DNA of 64,000 nt from Diadema setosum (taxonomy: Eukaryota; Echinodermata; Echinoidea; Diadematoida; Diadematidae). Where the stretch lies: the NCBI RefSeq assembly GCF_964275005.1, contig NC_092690.1:8708336-8772335 (forward strand), in the 5' to 3' direction. The translations under genes and the position numbers were made by a program. Below the pieces are notes generated by a model. It was given only the letters and a program-made list of their open reading frames with translations. It did no database searches and was not told where the DNA came from. The first letter of the stretch is position 1, and every line of letters starts with the position of its first letter. This document shows positions 10,661 to 22,600 of this stretch, one piece after another.

Positions 10661-13458
10661 TCGTTAAGGCCGTGTCACACCTTTCCGGGCAAGCCTTGCG
10701 TGCTACTTGTGAAGAACATTTTTAACTTCCCGGAGGTCCCCGCAGATGACCAGCACATGAGAGTACCCAGCACGTATCTCATATCACCCGTAGTCGCCCG
10801 GAGGTGCGCACGCAAATCTTTTTACCCGCAACCATGTTTAAGGCCGGGTCACACCTTTCCGGGCAAGTTACGCGGGCTTGTGGCGAGGAGGTAGTTTCCA
10901 GCACGCGGAAGATTTTCCGCGGGCGAACAAGAATGTTTGCAAGTTTCGCACTTGTTTCTTACCTGCTTGCTACTAAAGGCCGTGTCACACCAGCCTTGCG
11001 TGCGACTTCCGAATAACATTTTTGCTATCCGGAGGTCCCCGCAGATGACCCGCACATGACAGTACCTAGCATGTATCTCAAAAGTAGTTACCCGGAGGTG
11101 CGCACGCTGGCTCTATTTACCCGCTGCCAAAAAAGGCCCTGTCACACCAGCTAAGCGGGCTTATTGCGTATGGGGATTTTTCAGCACGCAGAATAATTTC
11201 TGCGGCCGGACAAGGTTTAGGGCGAGTTTGGCGTGGGTATTACATGATAAACGCGTGATACCTAAGTCCTTCTTGCGTGTATTCCGTTGAACTGCGTGTT
11301 AGGCGCGTGGGTGTCACGTGATAGCTTCGTGATAGCTTCGTTTATGTCAGTTACGGGCGACATACGGGCTCTGCGAAGTACCTGCGCCACAACTGCGTGT
11401 TATCTGCGTACTAGTCGCCTGCGAGGTGAGTGCTAGCCTGAACAATAGGCTGGTTCGAGTGGATGGGCAAACAATAATTTGTCAACTAGCTTTCAAAAAG
11501 TGAAGATGCCCCGTAGACGGAAAGTGCACAAGGGCAGAGAACGTCCAGTGGATGGACAGCCACAAAGCCCGGAAGATTAACAGCAAATGCATCAAATTGC
11601 TGCTGAAGTCCATTCGGCGGATGAAGTCCTGTCCGAAAGGGACCAGGTAGTCCTCGACGCCACAGAGGACAGAGGACAAAGAAGAGAATGAGCCCACAAA
11701 TGGCACGCACTCCCTTCACATAGGCATAGATCAGCGGGCAACTTACCTACTTCAAGTGGGTCAAATGCCTGTGAATTGCGGCGGCTACGGCCCTCCTGCG
11801 GGTGTTCTGCGTGGAATTCTTCGGGCAATCCTCGCGACTCATCCGGAAATAGTTTTGGTCATGCTCAAAACTTTGCTGCGGGAAAATTGGACTAGCGTGC
11901 GCACCTTCGGGCAACTAAGGACGAGATAAGTGCTAGGTACTGTCAAGTTCGGGCCAACTGCGGAGAGCTCCGGGTAGCAAATTTGTTTCCCCGCAAGTCA
12001 AGCCGCAAAACTTCCCCAGATACGGTATGACAAGGCCTTGAGCATGCTCAAAACTTGTTCTGGAAGAGTCACGGGAGTTGCCCGTAGAGGAACGCGCAGA
12101 ACACAAGTAGGAAACCCTTACCGGTAGCACCTCACAGGCAACTCCAAAGCAGGTACTTCGCAATCCCCGTAAGTCGCTCGTAACAGAAAATGGATCGGTT
12201 TCAAAGCTCTCACGCGAGTCACACGGAACGCACGCAAGTAGAAGCTAAGTAGCACGCGTCTAATAAGTAAGAAACAAGTGCGAAAATTGCAAACATTCTT
12301 ATCCGCCCGCGGAAAATCTTCTACGTGCTTTAAACTACCTCCTCGCCACAAGCCCGCGTAGCTTGCCCGGACAGGTGTGACACCGCCTTTAGCTTCTACT
12401 TGCATGCATTCCGTGTGACCTGCGTGAGAGCTTTGAAATCATCCGTTTTCTGTTACGAGCGACTTATGGGTACCTTAAAGGCCGTGTCGCACCTTTCCGG
12501 GCAAGCCTTGCGTGCGACTTGCAAAGAACATTTTTTACTACCCGGAGGTCCCCGGAATGAGCCGCACATGAGAGTACCTAGCACGTATCTCACCCGTAGT
12601 CACCCGGAGGTGTGCACGAAAATCTTTTTACCCGCAACCATGTTTAGGCCCTGTCACACCTTTACGGGCAAGCTACGCAGGCTTGTTGCGTGTAGGGATT
12701 TTTTAGCATACCGGCAATTTTTGAGGGCGAACAAGGATTCGGGCGAGTCAGTGCATGTGTCTTACTTGCTGGACGCGTTCTACTTTATTCTACTTGCGGG
12801 TTTACAGTGTGACCTTTGTACCAGTCGCGTGGGGGCTGACAACTCAGTGAAAGAATTCCTCTGATGGAATGGCAAAGTCCCACGGAATGTCATTATCTTG
12901 GCTGCATACGGGGACTGCGAAGTACCTGCGTGGGGGTTGCCTGTGAAGTGTTGTCGCTAAGGGCCTCCTACTGGCGTTCTGCGTAGACCTCTCCGGGCAT
13001 TCCCGCGACTCACCCGGAAAAAAGTGTTTTCCGGTTTTGGTCATGCTCAAAACTTGGCTGCGGTTAAATCGGACTTGCGTGAGCGCCTCCGGGCAACTAC
13101 AGGCGAGATACGCGTTAGATACTGTCAGGTGCGGACCAACTGCGGAGAGCTCCGGGGAGTAGATTTGTTTCCCGCAAGTCGAGCCGCAAAATCCCCAGAT
13201 ACGGTATGACACGGTATGAATGAAATTGCAAACATCCTTGTTCGCCCGCTGAAAATCTTCTACGTGCTGGAAACAGCTTCCTCGCCAAAAGCCCGCGTAA
13301 CTTGCCCGGAAAGGTGTGACACGGCCTTTAGTATTTAGCACACGTGCGAAACTCGCAAACATTCTTGTCCGCACGGGGAAATTCTCCTGCGTGCTGGAAA
13401 ATTCCTCCTTGCAACAAGCCCGCGTAGCTTGCTCGGAAAGGTGTAACACGGCCTTTAC
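10661..13458. mobile_element. GC-rich composite of TTAA-type fold-back elements
   Basis: The block opens with TTAAGGCCGTGTCACACC and closes with the reverse complement, GGTGTGACACGGCCTTTA. The same end motif recurs inside in forward orientation (near 10842, 10978, 11138, 12480, 12646) and reverse orientation (near 12370, 13310), each followed by CTTTCCGGGCAAGC or close to it. Between them are repeated GC-rich modules (GGAGGTCCCCGCAGATGA, CTGCGGAGAGCTCCGGG, GCATACGGGGACTGCGA), some in both orientations. This looks like several related non-autonomous elements inserted into or recombined with one another. No transposase is seen; reading frames of up to about 200 codons have no recognisable domains. 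A TTAA target suggests Kolobok or piggyBac, undecided. Confidence 0.7.
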
Positions 13459-14462
13459 AAGTATATACGAGAAAGAAGCGTGTTTAACGTGTCAAGCGTG
13501 TCTTGATTGTACACAAAATAACTTGGTGCGATCCAAGCTCATTCTCGGAATCTGCGGTGCTGAAATTATGATCAAGGGCCTACTTTTGAAAGTTTGCTCT
13601 TTTTGGAGAATAACGCCTATGCTAGGTGACAAGGCATGCATATTATACAGGTTGTCTATATAAAGCTCTGGAATTCTCTCCCAATAGTCAGTCAGTTTGT
13701 CAGTAGACGAGTTAAGTCAGTGGATGAGCATAACGCAAATTTGACTGAAGTCACATTTGTGCAATTTTTTTTTCTTTGTAGTGTGATAAGGTGAGCAAAA
13801 TATGTATGCTCTGTTCTCTCTCTCCCTCTCTCTCTCCTATCCCCTCTGAAGGTACCCCTATTAGCTAGGTGGTTATGCCCATTCTGTAAGTAGGATTAGA
13901 CGTGTCTGTTCTTATTTCACCAGCGCTGACATGCATAGTGCACTGATCACACATGCAGATCTCCATGTCGATGAATGGAACAGACGCATCTCCGCATTGT
14001 GGTACGGGGGTCGATGCTGACAGGACTTCCGTTTCCTGTCTCTATGGCACAGTGCTTCGTGGCAAAAATGTATAACATTTTGATAACTGAAAATTGTTTA
14101 AATTTGTAATCATTTTGAGTTTCATGACGTAAAAAAAAAACACATGAGTTTCCTTATGCAGTGCAGAAGAATTTTATGTTTGTATAACTGCACTAAAACA
14201 AAGTAATGCACACCTTGCTGTTATAGTTTACTATTAGCATTATTATTATTATCATTATTATTATTATTATCATCATCATCATCATCGTCGTCAATATCAT
14301 TATCATGTATTTTAATTAAGAGATGGTTTGTTTTGTCGCGATCAATTAAATTAGCAGCGTTCAACACAACTCTGGGACAGAGCAGTTGATAAAGCCCATC
14401 AGTCACGCAGTATAACTTCAGCGAAGATTCCACGCCATTAATAAACATTGTAGTATGCAAAA
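13459..14462. other. Intergenic, no gene seen
   Basis: Contains a CT-rich microsatellite near 13816-13840 and a (TTA)n/(CAT)n block near 14235-14300. A short KLWNSLP-like translation near 13660 hints at a LINE scrap but is too short to call. Confidence 0.5.
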
Positions 14463-14863
14463 TTAAAGTGACTGTGCAGTTCTGGTTGAGGTGATGATTT
14501 AGCTGTTAACGTTTTGCGATATATTCAGAAATCACTCTATGAGATGTCAAAGAGCATGCAATTCTAATGGGTATCAAAAGTTTACTTGATGAAAATCGGT
14601 TTTGAAATGGCTGAGATGTCCCAAAACAAGGTGAAACAAAGAGATCCTGATAAAAAATGTGGCCAGTAGCCTTTTATTATTATCACTTTTTTTTGGATAT
14701 CTCTGCCATTTGAAAACCGATTTGCATAAAGCATCAAATAAACATTGAATCCGTCTTAAAATCACATGCTCTTTCATATTTCATAAGAGGTTACTCATTA
14801 TCTCACCGACAAATGTTAGAAACCTGAAATTAGGTCTCAACCAAAACTGTACGATCCCTTTAA
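14463..14863. mobile_element. Small TIR element, GGTTGAG family, copy 1
   Basis: Ends TTAAAGTGACTGTGCAGTTC with TGGTTGAGG and, at the right, CAACCAAAACTGTACGATCC with CTTTAA. The interior is itself palindromic (GAAAATCGGTTTTGAAATGG against CCATTTGAAAACCGATTT). Copies of the same family lie at 30447-31184, about 58840-59216 and 62244-62628. Confidence 0.85.
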
Positions 14864-16975
14864 CCTATACACACAGATTCCTCTCCATCACGCTCGAAGC
14901 ACATGACAAAGAATAATGGTCCCAACTTTATGACTCTTGCCTTTAAATGAATACAAAACCTTAAAAAAACAGTATGTAGCCATCATTACCTTTCTTCATG
15001 AAATATTATTATTGGTACAATTTTGCACCAATGATCATCAGCGAATATGCATATTATATCCCTGTTTCATTTCTGGAAAAAACCCCCTCCAAATATTCAT
15101 GTAAATCAGTAAAAATGCAGATACAACTGCCGAAGTGATTTGCACTTGAATCATGCAAAGAGTAATTCTTATTCTGTTCTGATGTGCAGAGAGAGTCCCT
15201 ATAGTTAATATTCATCTCCTATGTAAAGTAGACTAACTGGAAATTTGGGACAACCTGTATAATCGCATCTCAGCATGATGTTTAAATGTGAATATATACG
15301 ATACCATAATGAATGGCCCGTAATTGATCCAAAGAAAGTAGAAAAATGTATAAAGAAAGAGTTGAAACATGATTAAGAATTCTCAGAAGATTTGAATTAG
15401 GTACAGAAAGTCATCAACACATGATTTTTTTTTTTGTGATGTTATAATTGCGTCATAGTTATATATGACAGTGTTACGGATGAAAAACTACTTAACTGCC
15501 TATACCCCTTCTGCAATCGCCCCTTTTTCGGAAAGCAAAACACAATAATAGAATTGAGGATCCATATCTTTTCAACATTGGTTGTCAACGTTTTAAAGGA
15601 AGCTTATTGAGTATTGAGCGTATAGGCTCATGTTTGGCTGCAAGTAATCGAACGAGCGAAAAAAAGCATTCAGAACGTGACGCTCTGACAAAGTGAAAGT
15701 AAGGGGATATTGCCATCCTGTCAGGAAATAACTTGAATCTTTACACGGCACTGTGAGAACCCCCCCCCCCCCAAAAAAAAAAAAGAAAAAAAAAAAGAAA
15801 AAGAAAAAAGGATGAGGGCAAATTCCACAATTAAGAAGAGACATGTATATTTGGTTCGACATTTTATTTTGCGTATAATGCGTATGCTGATTCAGAGCCT
15901 GATCATACTATAACAATGTCACATTACCTGGAACGAAAATGTTGAATGAGCTGCCAACACTCTCAATAAAACTTGCTGTGTATGTAGACGTGCCATGCTT
16001 ATTCACTCAAAGTCAAGGTACATTTGATTAGAACGACATGTATGATGCTATTAATGAGTATACTTTATCTACTTTTTATGGTCACTCTTCTTTGTCAGTA
16101 TATTACTGTCCTGCCTGATTAACGTGGCTTCGTTTCGTTCTCCAGTTCTCTTATTCTTTTCCTACAATTTTACTAAGCAATATCTCCCATTGACCACTTG
16201 ATATTAATCGTTATGCAAGGCCTTGCGTGTTCACGTCCCAGTCAACGTCAACGTCCATTTTGTAAGTTTCTTTCTTCAGCTCTGTCTGCCTCTGTCTGTG
16301 TCCTTGTCCCTGTCCTTGTCTGTTTTTCAGAATATTGATTCCGTTTATATTTCTGCATAATAATCATTCATTGAAGGTCAAATTATCCACATGTTTCCTT
16401 GTTTGTTGTGCCCCAGTGCATTCACCATTATGACACTGTCACTTTATACTTTATATACATGTTGATTGCTAAAAATAATGTATTGAATTGAAATAAAATT
16501 TTGAAGTCTCAAAATTTTTTATCATTCTTGAGTGCCATTATCTATGCTTGCTGAATTTTATTGATTGCATTGCCTTCACACCATGAGATAGATTCACTTA
16601 TCCATTATTTATGTTGTTATTGGTAAATATGAAATAAACTTTACGAATCAACACGGATTTTGATCTTCATAATTGCTTACTCCCCATATGCCTGTGTTGT
16701 ATTCAGGATAGGAAATGTTTCATTTCGTCTTTCATATCATCAATATTACGCCTGCTGACGGCAAAAGCTACGATTAAGAATGTTATGTTTATTGTCTCGA
16801 TTGTCAGCTTCTTATCTGCTCCGTATCCAAAGCCGAATACCCTGAACTATCCTAAGAGTTGCAGTACAAGCCCATGGTAATGCATTTCTATAAATACATA
16901 AATAATGCCCTTGCATGTAAAACATCCATCTATTTCTTTCTATATTGAAGTTAACATGCAAATAACACACACACG

Positions 16976-16978
<3 letters not shown>
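14864..16978. other. Intergenic; probable LINE 3' tail near 16350-16490
   Basis: AT-rich with poly(C)/poly(A) runs at 15760-15800. The stretch to TTGAATTGAAATAAAATTTT at about 16485 resembles the 3' end of the window's LINEs but carries no coding remnant. No gene is seen. Confidence 0.45.
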
Positions 16979-17029
<51 letters not shown>

Positions 17030-17034
17030 TATAT

Positions 17035-17088
<54 letters not shown>
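16979..17088. repeat. (TA)n microsatellite
   Basis: About 110 bases of alternating TA with two short interruptions. Confidence 0.97.
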
Positions 17089-17091
<3 letters not shown>

Positions 17092-17338
17092 TTATACACG
17101 ACTGTATTATAAATAACGTCTTTGAGTTGTCAATTGTTCTTCTGTAGGTAAGACATTGGTTTCTTTGATTTTGTGTCATATATCTGTTTGTAGTTTCATT
17201 ATCAAAAGAGTCCTTTTTTCGTTCTCTTATGTATTTTCTGAGGGTCCCATACCGTACAAGCTTTGCTTTTTAGTGGGACCCTCCATTTCCATTCCCATCC
17301 TTGTACTATGTATATGTTCTACCCATAAAATGCAACTA

Positions 17339-18941
17339 CAATCAAACCTGTTTTAGCGGCCACCGTCCTGTCTATAGCGGCCACATGTATATGGCAGCCA
17401 CTGAAAAATCCCCCGCACGAAATTGCTGTATGATAAACCCTTTATATTAAGGCCGTGTCACACCGTTCCGGGCAAGCTACACGGGCTTGTTGCGAGGAGG
17501 GTTTTCCAGCACGGAGGAGAATTTTCCGCGTGCGTACAAGAATGTTTGCGAGTTTCGCACTTGTGTCTTACCTACTAGACTCGTGCTACTTACATTCTAC
17601 TTGCGTGTATTCCGTGTGACCTGCGTTGGAGCCTTGAAACCGATCCGTTTTCTGTTACGAGCGACGTACCGGTACTGAGATGTACCTATGTTGAAGTTGC
17701 CTGCGATGTGCTGCCGGTAAGGGTCTCCTACTGGTGTTATGCGTGTACCTCTGCGAGCGAACCCCTCCCCCCCCCCCGACTCACTCGGAACAAGTTTTGA
17801 GCATGCTCAAGGCATTGTCATACTGTATCTGGGGAAGTTTTGCGGCTTGACTTGCGGGGAAACAACTTTGCTACCCGGAGCTCTCCGCAGTTGGTCCGCA
17901 CCTGACAGTACCTAGCGCGTATCTCGCCTGAAGTTGCCCGGAGGTGCCCACGCAAGTCCCATTTAACCGCAGCCAAGTTTTGAGCATGATCCTAACTTCT
18001 TCCGGGGGAGTCGCGGGGATGCCCGGAGAGGTCCACGCACAACGACAGTAGGAGGTCCGTATAGCGGCAGCACCTCGCAGGCAACTCCCACGCAGGTACC
18101 TCGCAGTCCCGTATGCAGCTACGATAATGACATTCTGTGGGATTTCTGCCATTCCTTTAGAGGAATTCCTTCACTGAGTTGTCAGCACCCACGCGACTGG
18201 TACACAGGTCACACAGTATACCCGCAAGTAGAATTTAAATAGAACGTGTCCAGCAAGTAAGACACATGCACTGACTATGGCCCAAATACTTGTACGTCCT
18301 CAGAAATTTCCGGTACCCTCGAAAATCCCCACACACAACAAGCCCGCGTAGCATGCCCGGAAAGATGTGACAGGGCCTAAACATGGTTGCGGGTAAAAAG
18401 ATTTGCGTGCGCACCTCCGGGCGACTACGAGTGAGATACGTGCTAGGTACTGTCATGCGCGGGTCATCAGCGGGGACCTCCGGATAGTAAAAATTGTTCT
18501 TCACAAGTCGCACGCAAGGCTTACCCGGAAAGGTGTGACACGGCTTTAACGGTCACGTGCCTAACGCGGTCAGCGGCCACTCAGTTTGTATCCAGTGGTG
18601 AATATCTACCTGCGTATAGCGCCCATAAAATTTAGCTGAAGCGATAAATCATGATTGGCAAAATTAATGCAGCTCTTCGCCATGAAGAAGCTGTCTTACA
18701 ATTCAATTCATGAGCAGTTAAGCTGAAGTAAACTGTACAGCAAAAATCACCATAGCTGCACATGCAAACTTATTTGCTGGTTGTTGGTTTTAAAGAATAA
18801 CATGCGGTATTCTGCTATTATAAAATGCAAGTACATGTATTGAACAATCAAAATGGCCACCAACCTGTCTATAGCGTCCACCTGTCTATAACGGCCATCT
18901 TTGTTGTTTCTCTTGGTGGCCGCTATAGACAGGTTTGACTG
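17339..18941. mobile_element. pogo/Tigger-like MITE (~504 bp) split by a TTAA element
   Basis: The left end CAATCAAACCTG with TAGCGGCCACC is mirrored by the right end, whose reverse complement reads CAGTCAAACCTGTCTATAGC with GGCCACC. A second TATAGCG/CCACCTGTC repeat lies subterminally. The left flank is TA (17337-17338), as expected for Tc1/mariner-pogo elements; the right flank is TT, probably mutated. Removing the 1095-base insertion at 17451 leaves about 504 bases. No transposase is seen. Confidence 0.75.
17451..18545. mobile_element. TTAA-flanked GC-rich non-autonomous element (1095 bp)
   Basis: GGCCGTGTCACACCGTTCC at the left and AGCCGTGTCACACCTTTCC (reverse complement of the right end), each followed by GGGCAAGC or GGGTAAGC, lie directly between TTAA at 17447-17450 and TTAA at 18546-18549. 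The interior at 17640-18180 is the reverse complement, with divergence, of 12838-13250, so this is the same family as the composite at 10661-13458. It offers the cleanest boundaries for that family. Confidence 0.88.
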
Positions 18942-19080
18942 TTTGTTCTAACTAATGATCTCGTGAATTTTGTTTATCTACTTTATTGAATTTATCATAA
19001 ATATGTTTTGTTAATGCATTGTACATTTCCCTGTTTATTTCATGGAAATGAAAATAAGTTGAATTGAATTGAATTGAATT

Positions 19081-19477
19081 GTCTTCTCTGCTACGCATAC
19101 TTATAGGGCCTATTTTCGTCTTTGAAAATTATGTTTTAGATGTCTTCTTTATTGCTAGTGTATGTTCGTTGAAGACTAATTATCTGTTACATTGAATATG
19201 GACGTGTCTCATTAATGGTTAATTCTGTTTGTTCGTTGTTTTGTTTTTTAGAGTCATTCTTGTCTGTGATGAAGAGGAATGTTCTATATTGCTATAGTTA
19301 AAGTCATTAAATTCACCCTGTAAAGTAGATATAGCTACAGAAGAACAATGAATTGACAAGACCTGCAATGATAACCTTTACGTAAATTATCAGAAAGGTC
19401 TGTGAAAATAACATCCTGTACATAGATAAAAACCTAGTAGCGACTGAACGCAGGCTACGAAATCATGACAATAGGCC
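19081..19477. other. Upstream region of gene 2, no gene seen
   Basis: AT-rich sequence without a recognisable element before the kappaB-like site. No convincing TATA box is seen before the gene 2 start. Confidence 0.5.
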
Positions 19478-19488
19478 GGGGATTCCCC
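19478..19488. promoter_or_regulatory. Consensus kappaB-type site upstream of gene 2
   Basis: GGGGATTCCCC is a perfect palindromic match to the NF-kappaB/Rel consensus GGGRNWYYCC. It lies 172 bases upstream of the gene 2 ATG, in a small GC-rich island (GGCCGGGGATTCCCCGC). No such site is seen upstream of gene 1. A single 11-base match can occur by chance, so its function is inferred. Confidence 0.4.
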
Positions 19489-19659
19489 GCACTGTAGCGA
19501 TTCCCTCCGTACTAGTACATTTGTGTGTCCTTTTACACAATGCGACATGGGACATCTGTACACAAACTAATGTAGCTGAAACGTTGTAGCTCGTAACAAA
19601 CGAACCAAACGAGTGCCTGACTTCATATCAAGTTAAGTGCATCTGTGAAACCGTTCAAA

Positions 19660-22600
19660 ATGGTTGAAGGTATCGATCAAGAAGCTACACAGGTAAGCAT
19701 TTCTAATGAGTCACGGTTACTGACTTCACTTATGGAACACTGTTGAGCTACATTGTATGATTGTAGTACAGTCATGTACGAACTACTATATAATATTATG
19801 TAGTAGGTCATAGATCACCTGACGGGTCGGGTCCCGTGACTGCGTTGGATTGTACTTTACATTCGCATATTATAGTGATGTACATAGCCTCTCTGTGTAT
19901 AGATGAGACATGTATGCAAACAATATCTTCCCCTTTTCATGAGCAGAATCATGTCTGTAAGGTAAAGGAAAATAGAAGAAATTGCTCGTTCAGACATACA
20001 TGTAATTTATGGGGTTCATCAACGCAGACAAATATTGTATTGGTGAATAGTTAACGCTGAAGTCGAGTGTTTTCATAGCCTGACCTAGCCTTATCTTGAA
20101 TCCTATTGACTCCATCCGTTTTTATGAAATCTGTATAGCATAGACCTCCAGCACCTGTGGCAAGTTAAACGTAGCTCAAAGAAAGAAAGAAAGAAAGAAA
20201 TGTTCCCCAGTATTTTGATTAGATTTTACGGCATAAACGCCTATTGATACTGCAAGGTCTTTATACTAATTCTTTGTATTATTATCTAACGGTGGGCATT
20301 CCGTTCCACATTCTAGCTTGCGTGATGTGCACTTTCAATTTTGTAATTGCCAGTCCGTAGACATTTTGTGATAAGCATGTAAGTATGCAACCTATTCGAA
20401 AACCTATGCGACATGCACATGTGTTGCCACCTTGCAACTATCTCGGTACCTAAGCCCCTTTATTATTTCATTATCTAATTTGATTCGGATGTGATTTTGT
20501 AACCTTCAGTACTACATTGGCCACATTGGGGCCACAACCGACAACAATTTAAATTTCGTAGTATTTTAATTTATACGGATTACCTTAGGTTTTTTCTACT
20601 GTTGTAACCCTTGTCGCCGTCCTACATCCATCTTATCAACCAATAATGACTAAAATCAGATATTGTTTATGTACGTCCTTGATTAAAACATGTTTTTTGC
20701 TCCATACAATTGTTATGTGCAATTTAGTAACAGCAGTGCAACTGCAAATTAATGCTACTGCATACTACAATAACAATAATCACCAAAAGTTTGTAGTATA
20801 CATTTTTCAGAAGATAGACTTCTGTGAGGATGAGGATGGCGAAGTAGTTCTGGCATATTAAACTTTAAAGGTTCAACTCTGTTGGAATGATGAAATAAGC
20901 TTTGAATACAGGTGTAGGTATCAAAGGGAGAGTTCAGCTAGCTTAGACAGAGTTTGGAATAACCCCTTCGAGGTTGTATACGAAATCGCTTGGATTACGA
21001 AAACCTGTTCTTACGAAATATATTAACTTCATTTATATACTGTGAAATTAACAGAGAAAAAGAAATAAAATCTCACTAATTTGATATGTAAAAGTAATAC
21101 ATTTTGGTGTGTTATACAGTATATTCTAATCTATCAAAATTAATTGTAATTAATTTATAAGTAATCATATCTTTCAAATTTAATGCGTTTGGGAATGAAA
21201 TTCGAGTGTCAATTTGATATTGTTTTCAGCCAGAACACCCTTCTACCAAAAATACTGAACTCCCCCTTTACACCAAGTATGTGGTTATATTGCATACCTT
21301 GCCCAGGTAAAGGGGCCTTAACAAATTATTCACGGGGCTGGTACGGCACCCGTACAGAGAGTGTTTTGATAGTAGCCAACCAATATCTTATTCGAAAACG
21401 TTATTAGCATGAAGGTTGGCCGATTATCACAACATGCCGACTCCAAGGCGATCCACAAATTCGTATTGGGCCAGGTGGATATCTGACCTAGGCTTTACTA
21501 ACTTAATTCATTCACTCACCCCTATTCAATAGCAATATAATAGGGACGCCATCTCCCCTGTTTTGTTGTATACTTATCCGGAATCATGTCTTTCACGCAA
21601 CAGTATTTATGTAGTCCCCCAATGATGCACCTGCGTAAACTCTCACAAATTTTCTTCAGCCAGAATATCTCCTTAATCAGGTGTTAATTGTAATTAAAAT
21701 GATGTGAATTCATTGACTGCATTTCAAATGTCAGCCATTCTAAAAGTGTCACTGTAACGTGCATTATGATACAGAGTGCCGAAGTTTTGAAGCCACAATT
21801 TTATGCATGTGTATTGCAGTAGTTAAACGGTCTTAGTGGGGCCCTCGAGGATGATCTCGGGCTATGCATGTGAATCGCAAAAAAAAAAAAAAAAATCTTA
21901 CCCTTTATTTTTAATTGTTCCACTCATCCTTGTATGCCTGGATTTGGCTTGTCTGTGGGAGCTACACTCGATAGGTTCCCAATGGTTATCAAACGAGCCT
22001 AAGTGGCACTACTGTGTTCTGTGGCCCCACTGTTAGGCACTCTGCATAGTTACATCTGACTCTACATTTTACTTTAAGGCATAACTTGTCATTATTTCCT
22101 ATATCACATCCACTGTAAAGCTCCATTTCAGACAACGTTTGATTTTATATAATGTAGGTCCCTCTTTTTGATATCAACTGGTATACAATTGTAAATGTCA
22201 TCTGTTTCTGAGTCCTTCATGGTTGTCCGCAATTTCTCTATAAATAAGATTTATATAGATTTAGTTCTACTCACTTTACGGGGAAAAAAAAAGACCCAAC
22301 AAACTAACATTTGTATAATGTACGGTTGATAATACCTCGCATACAGTATACTGTTTATCAATAATTCATAGGTAATATAACATTTATACCTGTTTCTTAG
22401 TTGCATTCTAATTTCTGCAATTACTGTCTCATTTTGTAAATCAAATTTATAATTGCATTTCCTTAATTACACCCATAGTGTAGCAGGGAGCTTCCTCTGG
22501 TATCATGCTAATGTTTTGCATTGGTTTTTTTTTTTTTTTCCAGCTCATGTACATACCCAGACGCTGACCATGGCCTTGAGTACCATCCGTAACGATGTTG

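Larger units (their letters stand above)
17239..19080 (+). mobile_element. LINE 3' UTR fragment, interrupted, with (TTGAA)n tail
   Basis: A hairpin GAGGGTCCCAT with loop ACAAGCTTTGCTTTTTAG and stem TGGGACCCTC starts the fragment at 17239-17283. It continues to 17338, resumes at 18942 after the nested element, and ends in GTTGAATTGAATTGAATTG near 19078. The hairpin matches those of the other LINE ends at 3275, 26289 and 28774. It is a 5'-truncated copy. Confidence 0.7.

Noticed and set aside
12844-13449. 201-codon reverse-strand ORF
   Set aside because: It runs across several GGTGTGACACGG end motifs and GC-rich modules of the TTAA element family; it has no domain and its sequence is repeated elsewhere as element DNA.
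16812-17179. Tyr/Ile-rich ORFs
   Set aside because: They translate the (TA)n microsatellite; similar artefacts occur near 29040, 36800 and 37520.
20646-20861. 71-codon forward ORF ending in an acidic stretch, considered as an exon of gene 2
   Set aside because: No splice sites with the required phase 0 flanks, and the gene 1 structure has no equivalent exon.
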